A DNA stretch of 64,000 bases from Bacteroidales bacterium (GCA_017477425.1 JAFUVT010000033.1:186001-250000), one strand, 5' to 3'. Counted from the stretch's first letter, positions 46,746-56,106 are shown. The notes: generated by a model from the letters alone, not told the origin. A program made the numbers and translations.

Positions 46746-46941
46746 TTTTGAAAGATTTTAATTGATAATGTGTTGATTATTTGTTGATAAATGCAATGCA
46801 AGAAAAAGAAGGGCACATGTTGAATAGTAATAGTATAGAAAAAAATGTAAAAATTGGTTCTTGATGACTGCGTCGTACAGCGTCTAAAAATACATGTGCC
46901 CTGTTCTTCCTTCATCGAAATTCGGTTCAGGATTTCGATGG
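46746..46941 (-). other. Structured leader with overlapping small ORF before the beta-barrel gene
   Basis: Between the TATTTTTG box (46942-46949) and the ATG at 46745 the minus strand holds a hairpin (atcgaaat / atttcgat, 46914-46939) and a long-range inverted repeat (agggcacatgt 46810-46820 / acatgtgccct 46892-46902) followed by a T-rich tract. A 57-codon frame from ATG 46915 ends in TGA overlapping the gene start. It could be a regulatory leader; coding of the small frame is unproven. Confidence 0.45.
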
Positions 46942-46949
46942 CAAAAATA
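46942..46949 (-). promoter_or_regulatory. -7 box TATTTTTG of the beta-barrel gene
   Basis: TAnnTTTG on the minus strand, about 200 bp upstream of the start, giving a long leader. Confidence 0.55.
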
Positions 46950-46982
46950 CTTTCAAACCTGAACCTGGCCAATTTTTTTGCT

Positions 46983-47045
46983 CGGCGATTCGTGCTTTGA
47001 AATCGGCAATTCGTGCGTCGTCCCGTTCAAATTCGGCAATTTGTT
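46983..47045. repeat. Three direct repeats CGGCRATTYGT upstream of the AraC-type gene
   Basis: Copies at 46983, 47004 and 47034 (spacing 21 and 30 bp, i.e. near whole helical turns), between divergent genes and 54-116 bp before the -7 box at 47099. This arrangement suggests protein binding sites. Confidence 0.6.
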
Positions 47046-47098
47046 TGTTTGATGTACTTTTTTGGGATTCGGGGCGAGATGAAATGATCAAAAAAAAC

Positions 47099-47106
47099 TA
47101 CTTTTG
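47099..47106 (+). promoter_or_regulatory. -7 box TACTTTTG of the AraC-type gene
   Basis: TAnnTTTG match 17 bp before the ATG at 47124. Confidence 0.65.
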
Positions 47107-47123
47107 CTCTTCAAATTTTCAAC

Positions 47124-48800
47124 ATGATGAAACTACGTGTTTTCATACTTCTCCTTTTGTCTCTTCTCTTCGTGGGTTGTCGGCATAAGTCCGTCTCCTT
47201 GCCACAGCCTCGCACTGACCGCTACAGTTCCGACTCTCTGAAAAGTTTGGCAAGCCATGATTTCGAAGCTGCTTTCCGTCTCGTCTGCGAAGGCGAAAAT
47301 TGTGGCGACCTCACCCAAATCGAGGCCGACATTCTGCGTGCCAGCCTCATTTATCAATATGACGATAATTATCCACAATCCATCCGTTATTGCAGGCGCG
47401 CCCTTGCTGCATTGGACGACGACGAGGTCGGGCGACGGGTGGAAACGCTTTATCTGCTGGCCACGGTTGCCTATGCCGACAAGAACCTGAGCGAATGCCT
47501 GCAAGCCTGCTCCGAGGGGAAGGATTTGGCGCATCGCTTCAGACTGCCTTTCCAGGAGTATTCCTTTGATTATCTGGTAGGTGAGTGTCAGTTTGCCTTG
47601 CATCGCGAAGACGATGGCCTTCGCATGATGTGTGAGTCCATTGAGAATGCCAAGCGCGTGGCTAAGACCCGAAGCGACTACGGTCACCTCATTTATTTTG
47701 AGAACAATCTCATCAGCGCCTATTCCATGTTCGATGATCATGATAATGTGCTGAGTATGATTGAATTGCTGGAGATTTCAATAGACGAGATGGAGTCGCT
47801 CTTCCCTGACGAGAAGCAGTATTACGACCGTTATCGCTATTATATTTATTCGGGACGGGCCGAAGCCAAAGCCCTTCAAGGACGACGCGTCGAAGCCGAA
47901 GCCGATTTCCGGGAGGCTTTGTCATGCAATTATGTCCACACCCGTGACGGCGCTATGCGTCAGATGGATTATTATGCTGCCATCGGCCAGGTGGACTCAG
48001 TGCTGACCATCGGCGAAAGGTTCCCTTATCAGGAAACAGACACTGTGCGTCGCAACTACAGGATGCGGTTGTGGCGCATCGAACACGCCTATCGTGTGGC
48101 TGGCGACACCGTGACTGCCGACCAATATCTGCATCGTATCGAGGCGCTTTCCCGACTCATCGAGCGTCGCGAGCAGGAGGAAGGCACCGCTGTGAGTGCC
48201 GCGCAATACGACACTCAGTATTTTCAGCTCGCCCTCAACGATATGGCGCAGACGGCCCAACTGACCCGCTTGCTGCTTTGCCTTTTGGCTTTGGCGGTGG
48301 CGCTCACCTTTTTAATATTGCATAGGGTCAACAAGATTAAACTCGCCAAGGCTGCCGACAATCTGCGCGCAGCGACCCGGTCGATGCAGGAGGAGATGGA
48401 ACGTCTGCAAAAGCAGGTGCGCCTCATCGCCCGCGAAGGGGCCGAGGCACAGCCCGAAGCCACACGACAGTCTGCCAAGTCGTTGGCCGCCTTCATCGAA
48501 GGGCAGAAACTCTACCTCAACAAGGACATTTCGCGCTCGCTCATCGCCCAATTGATGGGTTGCTCGCAACAAACCATGACCAAGATGCTCAACGAAATCC
48601 AGCCCGACCTTTCCTTCCCCGACTACATCAAGAGCCTGCGCATCACCCACGCGCTCAACCTCATCAAGGAAAATCCCAACCTGACCGTTCAGGAGGTTGC
48701 CGATGCGTCGGGTTTCTACAGCATCAGCAGCTTCGAGCGTTCCTTCAAGGCCGTGACGGGCAAGACGCCGAGGGCGTATATGAAGGAGATGGAGGGCTGA
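47124..48800 (+). CDS. Membrane-tethered TPR-AraC family transcriptional regulator
   Basis: 558 residues. An N-terminal signal with lipobox-like LLFVGC is followed by a TPR-like helical sensor domain (about 40-370) expected in the periplasm, one membrane helix (about 380-402, LLLCLLALAVALTFLILHRV), a coiled-coil (EEMERLQKQVRLI), and a C-terminal AraC DNA-binding domain (about 455-558; IAQLMGCSQQTMTKML, VQEVADASGFYSISSFERSFKAVTGKTPRAY). A one-component design that passes an envelope signal directly to DNA. Probably controls nearby or divergent envelope genes; direct repeats upstream may be its sites. Confidence 0.86.
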   Translation: MMKLRVFILLLLSLLFVGCRHKSVSLPQPRTDRYSSDSLKSLASHDFEAAFRLVCEGENCGDLTQIEADILRASLIYQYDDNYPQSIRYCRRALAALDDDEVGRRVETLYLLATVAYADKNLSECLQACSEGKDLAHRFRLPFQEYSFDYLVGECQFALHREDDGLRMMCESIENAKRVAKTRSDYGHLIYFENNLISAYSMFDDHDNVLSMIELLEISIDEMESLFPDEKQYYDRYRYYIYSGRAEAKALQGRRVEAEADFREALSCNYVHTRDGAMRQMDYYAAIGQVDSVLTIGERFPYQETDTVRRNYRMRLWRIEHAYRVAGDTVTADQYLHRIEALSRLIERREQEEGTAVSAAQYDTQYFQLALNDMAQTAQLTRLLLCLLALAVALTFLILHRVNKIKLAKAADNLRAATRSMQEEMERLQKQVRLIAREGAEAQPEATRQSAKSLAAFIEGQKLYLNKDISRSLIAQLMGCSQQTMTKMLNEIQPDLSFPDYIKSLRITHALNLIKENPNLTVQEVADASGFYSISSFERSFKAVTGKTPRAYMKEMEG

Positions 48801-48856
48801 AGATACGTTGATTGCATTTTTTGTCGGTTTTTGTCTTGTTTTTCAGCCCGATTTAT

Positions 48857-48864
48857 TATTTTTG
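48857..48864 (+). promoter_or_regulatory. -7 box TATTTTTG of argS
   Basis: TAnnTTTG match 25 bp before the argS ATG. Confidence 0.65.
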
Positions 48865-48889
48865 CGCAAAATAAACAAGAGCAAAAACT

Positions 48890-50701
48890 ATGTTAGAACA
48901 AGTACTAAGACAGTTGTTTATCAAGTCGTTCACGACTTTATACGGTCAGGAGCCTCCTGTCCAGCAAGTGAATTTTCAGAAGACACGCCCTGAGTTTGAG
49001 GGCGACATGACCATCGTCGTGTTCCCCTTCGTGAAATTGGCGGGCCGCAATCCCGAGCAGTTGGCCAACGAGATGGGTGCCGAGATGATCAAGGAATCGG
49101 ACATGATTGCCAAGTTTACCGTGGTGAAAGGCTTCCTCAACTTGTTGATTTCCGACAAGTTCTGGATGGATTTCTTCAAGGCGAACCACGAAAACCGCAC
49201 GTTTGGCCGCAAGCCCGTCGAGGGCAAGGCCGTGGTCGTCGAGTATTCGTCGCCCAACACGAACAAACCTTTGCATTTGGGCCACATCCGCAACAATCTC
49301 CTCGGCTGGAGTGTCTCGGAAATCATGAAGGCCAATGGCAAGAACGTGGTGCGCGTCAACTTGGTGAACGACAGGGGAATCCATATCTGCAAGAGCATGT
49401 TGGCCTGGCAGAAATGGGGCAATGGCTGCACGCCCGAGTCGACGGGCAAGAAAGGCGACCACCTCATTGGCGACTTCTATGTGCTGTTCGACAAGAAATA
49501 CAAAGAGGAAGTAAGATCCTTGTTGCCTGAGAATTACACTACTCTGAGCGAGAAAGAACAAGAAGAAGTCAAGGCCAAGGCCGAAGCCGAGGCGCCGCTG
49601 ATGCAGGAAGCCCGCGAGATGCTGCGCAAATGGGAAGCCAACGACCCCGAGGTGCGTCACCTTTGGGAGATGATGAACCAATGGGTGTACGACGGCTTCG
49701 ATGTGACATACAAGCGTTTAGGCGTGGCCTTCGAGAAGATTTACTACGAATCACAGACATACCTTCTGGGCAAGGAACTGGTGCAGGAAGGCCTCGAAAA
49801 AGGCGTGCTTTACCGCCGCGACGACAACTCCGTGTGGTGCGACCTCCGCGACGAGGGCTTAGACGAAAAACTCCTTTTGCGCCGCGACGGCACCTCGGTC
49901 TATATGACCCAAGACCTCGGTACGGCACAACTGCGCGTGAAGGAATATGACCCTGAGAAACTGATTTATGTCGTAGGTAATGAGCAGATTTACCACTTCG
50001 ATGTACTGAAGCGCGTGCTGGTGCGCCTCGGTCGCGAGTGGGGCAATGATATCGAGCACCTTTCCTATGGCATGGTCGAACTGCCCAACGGCAAGATGAA
50101 GTCGCGCGAAGGCACCGTGGTCGATGCCGACGACCTGATGGACGAGATGGTGGCCACGGCCAAAGGCGTCTCCGAAGAACTCGGCAAGGCCAAAGATCTC
50201 TCGCCGGAAGATGCTGACAAACTGTATCATACCATCGGCTTGGGCGCCTTGAAGTACTTTATATTAAAAGTGGACCCGAAGAAGACGATGCTCTTCAATC
50301 CCGAGGAGTCCATCGACTTCAATGGCAACACGGGACCGTTTGTGCAATACACCCACGCCCGTATCTGCTCCGTTTTGCGCAAGGCGGAAGAACAAGGCAT
50401 CAAGCTAGAGAGTGAAGTGAAAATCAACGACTTGCAGCCGAAGGAAAAGGAAATCATCGTGATGATGTACGGTTGGCCGATGGTGCTGAGCCAAGCGTCG
50501 GAGAACCGCAGTCCCGCGATGGTGGCCAATTTCATCTTCGACCTCGCCAAGGAGTTTAATCAGTTCTATCAGGAGTGCAGCATCCTGAAGGAACCAGATG
50601 CTGACCGTCGCATGTTCCGCCTGCAAATCTGCGACATGGTGGCGGCTTTGCTGCGTAATGCGTCTGAATTGCTGGGCATTGGAATGCCAGAACGTATGTA
50701 A
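48890..50701 (+). CDS. argS: Arginine--tRNA ligase
   Basis: 603 residues. Class I synthetase: HIGH motif as HLGH in NTNKPLHLGHIRNN, KMSK-like KMKSREGT, N-terminal Add1 domain and C-terminal DALR anticodon-binding domain (EEIVMM..., SENRSPAMVANFIFDLAKEFNQFY). First gene of an operon with rsmE and a DUF4159 gene. Confidence 0.97.
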   Translation: MLEQVLRQLFIKSFTTLYGQEPPVQQVNFQKTRPEFEGDMTIVVFPFVKLAGRNPEQLANEMGAEMIKESDMIAKFTVVKGFLNLLISDKFWMDFFKANHENRTFGRKPVEGKAVVVEYSSPNTNKPLHLGHIRNNLLGWSVSEIMKANGKNVVRVNLVNDRGIHICKSMLAWQKWGNGCTPESTGKKGDHLIGDFYVLFDKKYKEEVRSLLPENYTTLSEKEQEEVKAKAEAEAPLMQEAREMLRKWEANDPEVRHLWEMMNQWVYDGFDVTYKRLGVAFEKIYYESQTYLLGKELVQEGLEKGVLYRRDDNSVWCDLRDEGLDEKLLLRRDGTSVYMTQDLGTAQLRVKEYDPEKLIYVVGNEQIYHFDVLKRVLVRLGREWGNDIEHLSYGMVELPNGKMKSREGTVVDADDLMDEMVATAKGVSEELGKAKDLSPEDADKLYHTIGLGALKYFILKVDPKKTMLFNPEESIDFNGNTGPFVQYTHARICSVLRKAEEQGIKLESEVKINDLQPKEKEIIVMMYGWPMVLSQASENRSPAMVANFIFDLAKEFNQFYQECSILKEPDADRRMFRLQICDMVAALLRNASELLGIGMPERM

Positions 50702-50703
50702 TT

Positions 50704-51411
50704 ATGAACGTTTTCTACATACCCAACGCCGAAGAAGGCCTGACGACCCTCCCCGAGGACGAATCGAAGCACTGCGTCAAGGTGCTGCGGATGACCGAGG
50801 GGGAACGTTTCTGCGTGACCAACGGCGAGGGTTTTCTCTTTGACGCTGAGCTGGTTGAGGCTCTGCCAAAAAGGGCGACGGTCAACCTGACCAACAAGCG
50901 CGAAGGCTATGACCATTGGAGCTTCAACCTCGAAATTGCCATTGCTCCGACCAAGCTCAACGAGCGCACGGAGTGGTTCCTGGAAAAGGCTACGGAAATC
51001 GGCATCGACAAGGTGCGACTGTTTACTTCGTATCATTCCGAACGCCGTGCTGCCAATGTGGAGCGTTTCCAGAAGGTGATGGTGGCGGCCATGAAGCAGA
51101 GCATCAAGTCGCGGCTGCCGAAGGTGGAAGATTTGGTGTCGTTCGAAAAGCTGGTGAAGCAACCCTTTGACGGACTGAAGTTTATCGCCTGGATTGACGA
51201 TGACGTGAAGGATTGCCTCTGCGACTTATATAAAAAAGGTGAAAACGTGTTGGTGCTCATCGGCCCCGAAGGCGATTTCAGTCCCGAGGAGGTGGCGCTG
51301 GCCAAGGAATATGGTTTCGTGCCGTGCAGTTTGGGCGAGGCGCGTCTGCGCACCGAAACGGCGGCACTCGTGGCTTGTCACACCGTACAACTAATCAATC
51401 AAATGAAATGA
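50704..51411 (+). CDS. rsmE: 16S rRNA (uracil-1498-N3)-methyltransferase RsmE
   Basis: 235 residues. SPOUT fold: IGPEGDFSPEEVALA and LGEARLRTETAAL form the knotted SAM site; the N-terminal PUA-like part has HCVKVLRMTEGERF. Starts 2 bp after argS and overlaps the next gene as ATGA. Confidence 0.95.
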   Translation: MNVFYIPNAEEGLTTLPEDESKHCVKVLRMTEGERFCVTNGEGFLFDAELVEALPKRATVNLTNKREGYDHWSFNLEIAIAPTKLNERTEWFLEKATEIGIDKVRLFTSYHSERRAANVERFQKVMVAAMKQSIKSRLPKVEDLVSFEKLVKQPFDGLKFIAWIDDDVKDCLCDLYKKGENVLVLIGPEGDFSPEEVALAKEYGFVPCSLGEARLRTETAALVACHTVQLINQMK

Positions 51412-52055
51412 GAAAATTGTTGATAATCATATTGTTGTCGTTCTCTTTTGTGGCTTCGGCGCAGCAACTCAACATCGCTTTGCTGAAATACCGTGGGGGA
51501 GGGGACTGGTACGGCAACCCGACCTCGTTGCCCAACCTCGTGCGCTTCTGCAACCAGGAAATCGGGACGGACATCAATCCCAATGTGCCCACCGTGGAGC
51601 CGTCAAGTCCGGATTTGTTCAACTATCCCTATGTCTATATGACGGGTCACGGCAATGTTGTTTTCGATGCCGCCGAGGCACAAAACCTACGGAATTACAT
51701 GCTCGCGGGTGGCTTCCTCCACATCGACGACAACTATGGCATCCGGCAATACATTGAGCCTCAGATGAAAAAGGTGTTTCCCGAGCTGGACTTCGTGGAA
51801 TTGCCGCATACGCACGAGATTTTCAAGGCGCCGTATTCGTTCCCAAATGGGTTACCTAAAATCCACGAACACGACAACAAGCCACCCCAACTTTTCGCCT
51901 TGATTTACGAAGGCCGAATCGTGTGCATCTTCACCTACGAATGTGATCTCGGCGACGGCTGGGAAGACCAGCGCGTGCACCACGACTCGCAGGAAACCCG
52001 CGAGAAAGCCCTGAAAATGGGCGCGAACATCTTACGATATGTCTTTACTAAATAG
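51408..52055 (+). CDS. DUF4159 domain protein, exported
   Basis: 215 residues. Signal peptide MRKLLIIILLSFSFVASAQ. Core motifs YVYMTGHGNVVFDAAEAQNLRNYM and GGFLHIDDNYGI match DUF4159, a glutamine-amidotransferase-like fold seen in Bacteroidota and Planctomycetota. Function unknown. The start is fixed by the ATGA overlap with rsmE and by the signal peptide. Confidence 0.88.
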   Translation: MRKLLIIILLSFSFVASAQQLNIALLKYRGGGDWYGNPTSLPNLVRFCNQEIGTDINPNVPTVEPSSPDLFNYPYVYMTGHGNVVFDAAEAQNLRNYMLAGGFLHIDDNYGIRQYIEPQMKKVFPELDFVELPHTHEIFKAPYSFPNGLPKIHEHDNKPPQLFALIYEGRIVCIFTYECDLGDGWEDQRVHHDSQETREKALKMGANILRYVFTK

Positions 52056-52059
52056 AATA

Positions 52060-52127
52060 ATCGAAGGTCCCTGAGCCCGTCGAAGGGCCGACCAAAAATG
52101 ACGGTGCTTCGACAAGCTCAGCAACCT
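52060..52127. repeat. CTTCGACAGGCTCA-family inverted repeat
   Basis: Halves reading gaaggtccctgagcccgtcg and cttcgacaagctcagcaacc (imperfect complements) flank a 20-odd base centre in the gap after the DUF4159 gene. Confidence 0.7.
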
Positions 52128-52158
52128 TCGCAAACTGAACAACAAACAACTGAATATT

Positions 52159-52536
52159 ATGGAAGAAGAAAAAAAGAAATGTCTCTATTGCGGCGAACCC
52201 ATCATTGGGCGCGTGGACAAGAAATTCTGCTGCGACTCGTGCCGCAATAGCTATAATTACGAAAAGACCCACAAGCAAGTCAATGTGGTGCGAAAAATCA
52301 ACGGCATCTTGGCCCGCAATCGTAACATCCTTGAGGAATTGAACCCCAGCGGCAAAGGCTTTGCCAGCCGACAACAACTGAAGGAGAAAGGCTTTGATTT
52401 CAAGTACTTTACGAGTATTTATACGACCAAGGCGGGTGCAGTCTACCATTATGTTTACGAACAAGGTTATGTGCCGAAGGAGAGCAATCCCGACCAATTC
52501 CTTCTGGTGAAAAACGTGGAAGATAATTCAAAATAA
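52159..52536 (+). CDS. Small zinc-ribbon protein
   Basis: 125 residues. N-terminal CLYCGEPI and FCCDSCRNSY give a four-cysteine zinc ribbon; the rest is a basic helical region (EKTHKQVNVVRKINGILARNRNIL) and a small beta part. Conserved small proteins of this type are frequent in the phylum; binding of nucleic acid is likely but unproven. It lies 6 bp before the C10 peptidase. Confidence 0.8.
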   Translation: MEEEKKKCLYCGEPIIGRVDKKFCCDSCRNSYNYEKTHKQVNVVRKINGILARNRNILEELNPSGKGFASRQQLKEKGFDFKYFTSIYTTKAGAVYHYVYEQGYVPKESNPDQFLLVKNVEDNSK

Positions 52537-52542
52537 CATACC

Positions 52543-54834
52543 ATGAAAAAGCTATTGTTTGCAATGTTGCTTGCCGTAGTCGTGACCGGCGTGCAAGCCA
52601 AACCTGTCGATGTGGCAACGGCCAAGTCGTTGGGTGTCAAGTTTATGAACACGAACACGGAAATCAAATCGGCTGTGGCGGAGCTGACCTACACTGCCTT
52701 GGCTGACAACGGCCAAGCGGCGTTCTATGTCTTTGGCATTCAGCCCAAAGGCTTCGTCATCGTTTCGGCCGACGACCGCGCCAAACCCATCTTGGGTTAT
52801 TCCACCGAGAGCAACTTCTCTGCCCAACTACCTGACGGACTGATGACTTTCTTCGACAATTACAAGGCAGGTTTCAGCCAAATGTTTGCCAACAACGACG
52901 AGCGCACCGCTGAGGCCGTTGCCGATTGGGAGTGTCTTGCTGCAACGGGCAGACTTTCCAATGCGAGAACGGACCGTAGCGTTGGACCTTTATTGGCTTC
53001 GATTTGGAATCAGACCGACCTTTACAACAACATGGCGCCCGAAGACCCGACATCCATCTTCAGCGGTCACTGCAAGTCGGGTTGTGTGGCCAACACGATG
53101 AGCCAGTTGATGCGTTATTGGGAATGGCCGCGCCATGGAGAGGGCTCGCACGGTTATTATGCCAATACTTATTACGGTAACTACGGTTGGCAGGAGGCCA
53201 GTTTTGCCGATGCCACCTATCGTTTCGAGTTGATGCCTGATTTCCTCGATTTCGCCAGTCCACAAGCCGAGGTGGATGCCACGGCTTTGCTGGAATACCA
53301 TGCCGGCGTGGGTGTTGACATGATGTATGGACCCAACGCCAGCGGTGCCTATTCCCAAAATGTTCCAGACGCTTTCCGTGACTATTTCAGGTATTCGCCC
53401 GACATGTACCTCACGGCCTTGGATTATTATGGTTTGGACGAGTGGAATGATATGTTGCGCGCCAACCTTGATGCGGGCATGCCTTTCTACTATGCTTCTT
53501 CGGGACCTGATGGCGGTCATGCCTACGTGTTGGACGGCTATGAGGATTTCGATATGTTCCACCTGAACTGGGGCTGGGCGGGCTTCGACAATGGCTATTT
53601 CAGCATCGACGGTTTCTATCTTACCTTCTATTCATTTCCTTGGGATCATGTCGCGTTGTTCAATTTGCATCCTGATGATGAGTATTACGATGCGCCGATG
53701 GCGGTGGAGGATGATTTTATTGCACCTTATCCGATTCCTACAGAAGGTTATCCGCTTTATGTTGATTTGTATATTGCTCCTGCTTATCAAACTCGTAACG
53801 GTGCTCCGATTACTGAACTTGACTCGGTCGTCATCATGCGTGATGGGGAAGTGGTGATGCAGTTCGACCATGTGAGTTCTAGCCATGTTTCGTACCGTGA
53901 TTATGTGGACAAAAACGGCACCTATTATTATACGGTATATGCTGTCAACGAGGCAGGTCATAGTAAAGTGACACGTGATACGATTATGGTTGGCCCAACT
54001 TGCAATTTGCGTTTCGAGTTGGTAGATAGTGGTGATAATGGTTGGGATTTGTCGTCTATCGCAGTACTCGATGAAGATGGCAAAGTGTCGCAACGCGTGG
54101 GACTTTGGGAAGGCGGATCGGCTACCTTGTATGAGAATGTGCCAAGTGATCAAACCGCGACTTTCTTCTGGACCTACGACAATACTTGCTATTCGCATGG
54201 TAGTCTTTCGGAGGTGTCATACGAGATCTATGATTGGAACGACAATTTGATTGTGGCATCCAATGGTTATCCTGAAGTTGGCGAAATCATCGACTACGAA
54301 ATTGGTTGTATTACAGATTGTCGGGCTGTTTCCAATCTTGATGGTAAATACCAATGGAATAGTGCAGATGAGTTTGGCGTCGAGTTGACATGGGAATGGG
54401 ATGGTAATGTTGCTGATTTTCAAAACTTTGCCATTTATAGGAATGACTTGTGTATAGCTCTATTCCCTAATACTGAAGTGCAAGAGTTCTTTGATGTTAC
54501 CGAAGAGGTTGGGACGATGATCTATTCTGTTGTTGTCAATTATGCAAAAGACAATGGCGAAACGTGCCAGTCCAATCCAGTGAGTGTCAACATTGAGGTA
54601 ACTGGTATTGATGAGGCTATTGCAAAAACCTTGCTTTATCCCAACCCTGCTTCTGATAGCTTTACCGTTGAAGGCAATGTAAAGGAAATCAAGGTGTTTG
54701 ATGCGCTTGGGCAGATGATTTACCAAGGTGAAACCAACACCGTTGAGGTGCACGATTGGAACAATGGCGTGTATCTTGTCCGCGTCGAGGATGAAAACGA
54801 CACAATTTCGACGGTGAAATTCGTCAAGCAGTAA
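52543..54834 (+). CDS. C10-family (streptopain/PrtT-type) cysteine peptidase with T9SS sorting domain
   Basis: 763 residues. Signal peptide MKKLLFAMLLAVVVTGVQA, a streptopain-type propeptide (about 22-140; FVIVSADDRAKPILGYS), catalytic Cys181 in KSGCVANTMSQLM, His326 in DGGHAYVLDGY, and LNWGWAGFDNGYF typical of the family. Beta-sandwich modules follow, then a C-terminal type IX sorting domain (697-763; LLYPNPASDSF...KVFDALGQ...VYLVRV). Secreted by T9SS to the surface. The 3' half is visibly richer in AT and in GAT/TAT/GTT codons than the 5' half. The 3' end overlaps the convergent glycosyltransferase by 11 bp. Confidence 0.93.
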   Translation: MKKLLFAMLLAVVVTGVQAKPVDVATAKSLGVKFMNTNTEIKSAVAELTYTALADNGQAAFYVFGIQPKGFVIVSADDRAKPILGYSTESNFSAQLPDGLMTFFDNYKAGFSQMFANNDERTAEAVADWECLAATGRLSNARTDRSVGPLLASIWNQTDLYNNMAPEDPTSIFSGHCKSGCVANTMSQLMRYWEWPRHGEGSHGYYANTYYGNYGWQEASFADATYRFELMPDFLDFASPQAEVDATALLEYHAGVGVDMMYGPNASGAYSQNVPDAFRDYFRYSPDMYLTALDYYGLDEWNDMLRANLDAGMPFYYASSGPDGGHAYVLDGYEDFDMFHLNWGWAGFDNGYFSIDGFYLTFYSFPWDHVALFNLHPDDEYYDAPMAVEDDFIAPYPIPTEGYPLYVDLYIAPAYQTRNGAPITELDSVVIMRDGEVVMQFDHVSSSHVSYRDYVDKNGTYYYTVYAVNEAGHSKVTRDTIMVGPTCNLRFELVDSGDNGWDLSSIAVLDEDGKVSQRVGLWEGGSATLYENVPSDQTATFFWTYDNTCYSHGSLSEVSYEIYDWNDNLIVASNGYPEVGEIIDYEIGCITDCRAVSNLDGKYQWNSADEFGVELTWEWDGNVADFQNFAIYRNDLCIALFPNTEVQEFFDVTEEVGTMIYSVVVNYAKDNGETCQSNPVSVNIEVTGIDEAIAKTLLYPNPASDSFTVEGNVKEIKVFDALGQMIYQGETNTVEVHDWNNGVYLVRVEDENDTISTVKFVKQ

Positions 54835-55963
54835 CGACAACTTTCTTGTAGGCTTCAAATATTTGCAGTCCAATGTTTTGGGCTGCAAATGTTTTTATGG
54901 CATAGTCGCGAATGGCTGCGCGGTCGTATTCTTGGCAATGGTCGAGCATTTGGTTCATTCCCTGCAATAAGGCTTCTTCGTCGCCTTGCGGGATAAGGAT
55001 GCCGCGCTCGGGCGAGACGATTTCAGCGATGCCACCCACCGCCGTACTCAGCACGGGCACGCCCGAGGCGAAGGCTTCCACGATGACGCAAGGCAAGTTC
55101 TCGAAATTAGAGAACAATACGAAAAAGTCGGCTTTTTGGTAGGCTTCGGCCACCTCGGCGGAGGTCTTTTTGCCATGGAAAAAGACGCAGTCCGAAAGGT
55201 TGTGCTCCTTGACAAACGCCTTAAACTCAGGAGCTTCATAGTCATGGATGACGTGCAGCTCGAAGTCGTTGCGCTGCGCTTTCAGCCTTTCGATGGTGCG
55301 CAAAATGCCGCTGAAGTTCTTGGCTTCGTCGCGCAAGGTGGAGATGTGGAGCATGCGTTTTTTCTGTTCCGTTTGGGCGAAGCCCAAACGGAACATATCC
55401 GTATTCACCAAGTTGTAAATCACCTGAAAACGGTTGTGCACACCGTGTCCTTCCATGCAGTGCTGCAAATCGAGGCTGACGGGCATAATGAGCGAGGCGT
55501 TGTTGGCAATCTTGACGGTTTTCTTCTTCAGTTTGCCGACCAAAACGTCCTTGTTCTGTGGCTGGTAAATCGTCCAATGCTCGGTGAGGACATATTGGTA
55601 GCCGTAAAGTTTTTTCCACAACAACGCCACCTGACCGAGCGGATAAGCGACGTGCAAGTGAATCAAATCCGGCTCAAAGAAATGCTTCTTGATGTATTTT
55701 AAGCCTACTTGATACATTCGCAGCATTTTCAGTTTGCGCACGGCGTTGTTTTTCGGTGGACGGACATAAATCTGCACATGAGTATGGTGCGCCCCTTGAA
55801 TCTCCTTGATTTCGTAGGATTGCGTCATGTCTTTGCCATCGCAGACGGAGAGGATGACGGAATGGCAATCCTCGGGCAGAGCGTCAATCATTCGGACGCA
55901 GAAGTTGCCCAAGGTGGGGTCGTCGGGGGTGGGGAACCAGCTCAGTAGGTGCAGGATGTTCAT
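54824..55963 (-). CDS. GT4-family glycosyltransferase
   Basis: 379 residues with a GT-B fold. N-terminal MNILHLLSWFPTPDDPTLGNF and C-terminal FSNFENLPCVIVEAFASGVPVLSTAVGGIAEIV contain the donor-binding E-x7-E motif of family 4. Last gene of the flippase-methyltransferase-glycosyltransferase run, so it probably acts in a surface polysaccharide pathway. The acceptor is unknown. Confidence 0.9.
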   Translation of the reverse strand: MNILHLLSWFPTPDDPTLGNFCVRMIDALPEDCHSVILSVCDGKDMTQSYEIKEIQGAHHTHVQIYVRPPKNNAVRKLKMLRMYQVGLKYIKKHFFEPDLIHLHVAYPLGQVALLWKKLYGYQYVLTEHWTIYQPQNKDVLVGKLKKKTVKIANNASLIMPVSLDLQHCMEGHGVHNRFQVIYNLVNTDMFRLGFAQTEQKKRMLHISTLRDEAKNFSGILRTIERLKAQRNDFELHVIHDYEAPEFKAFVKEHNLSDCVFFHGKKTSAEVAEAYQKADFFVLFSNFENLPCVIVEAFASGVPVLSTAVGGIAEIVSPERGILIPQGDEEALLQGMNQMLDHCQEYDRAAIRDYAIKTFAAQNIGLQIFEAYKKVVVTA

Positions 55964-56067
55964 TATCAGTTGTTCAGTTTGTAGTTGTCAGTTATTCAGT
56001 TTAGCAGGGACTTACGTCGCCTGCTTATTGGCTGTCGCCCCTACGGGGCTTTGCTCTACGTCGCTTC

Positions 56068-56100
56068 GCGTCATTGCGAGGAGGAACGACGAAGCAATCC
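56068..56100. repeat. Dispersed repeat TGCGAGGAGGAACGACGAAG
   Basis: The string tgcgaggaggaacgacgaag followed by caatcc is a familiar dispersed intergenic motif in several phyla. It lies between the glycosyltransferase and methyltransferase genes. The 143-bp gap also has a short gcccc / ggggc hairpin and no gene. Confidence 0.55.
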
Positions 56101-56106
56101 AGGCAT

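Noticed and set aside
46983..47045. CRISPR array
   Set aside because: Only three short, imperfect units with unequal spacing, and no cas genes in the window.
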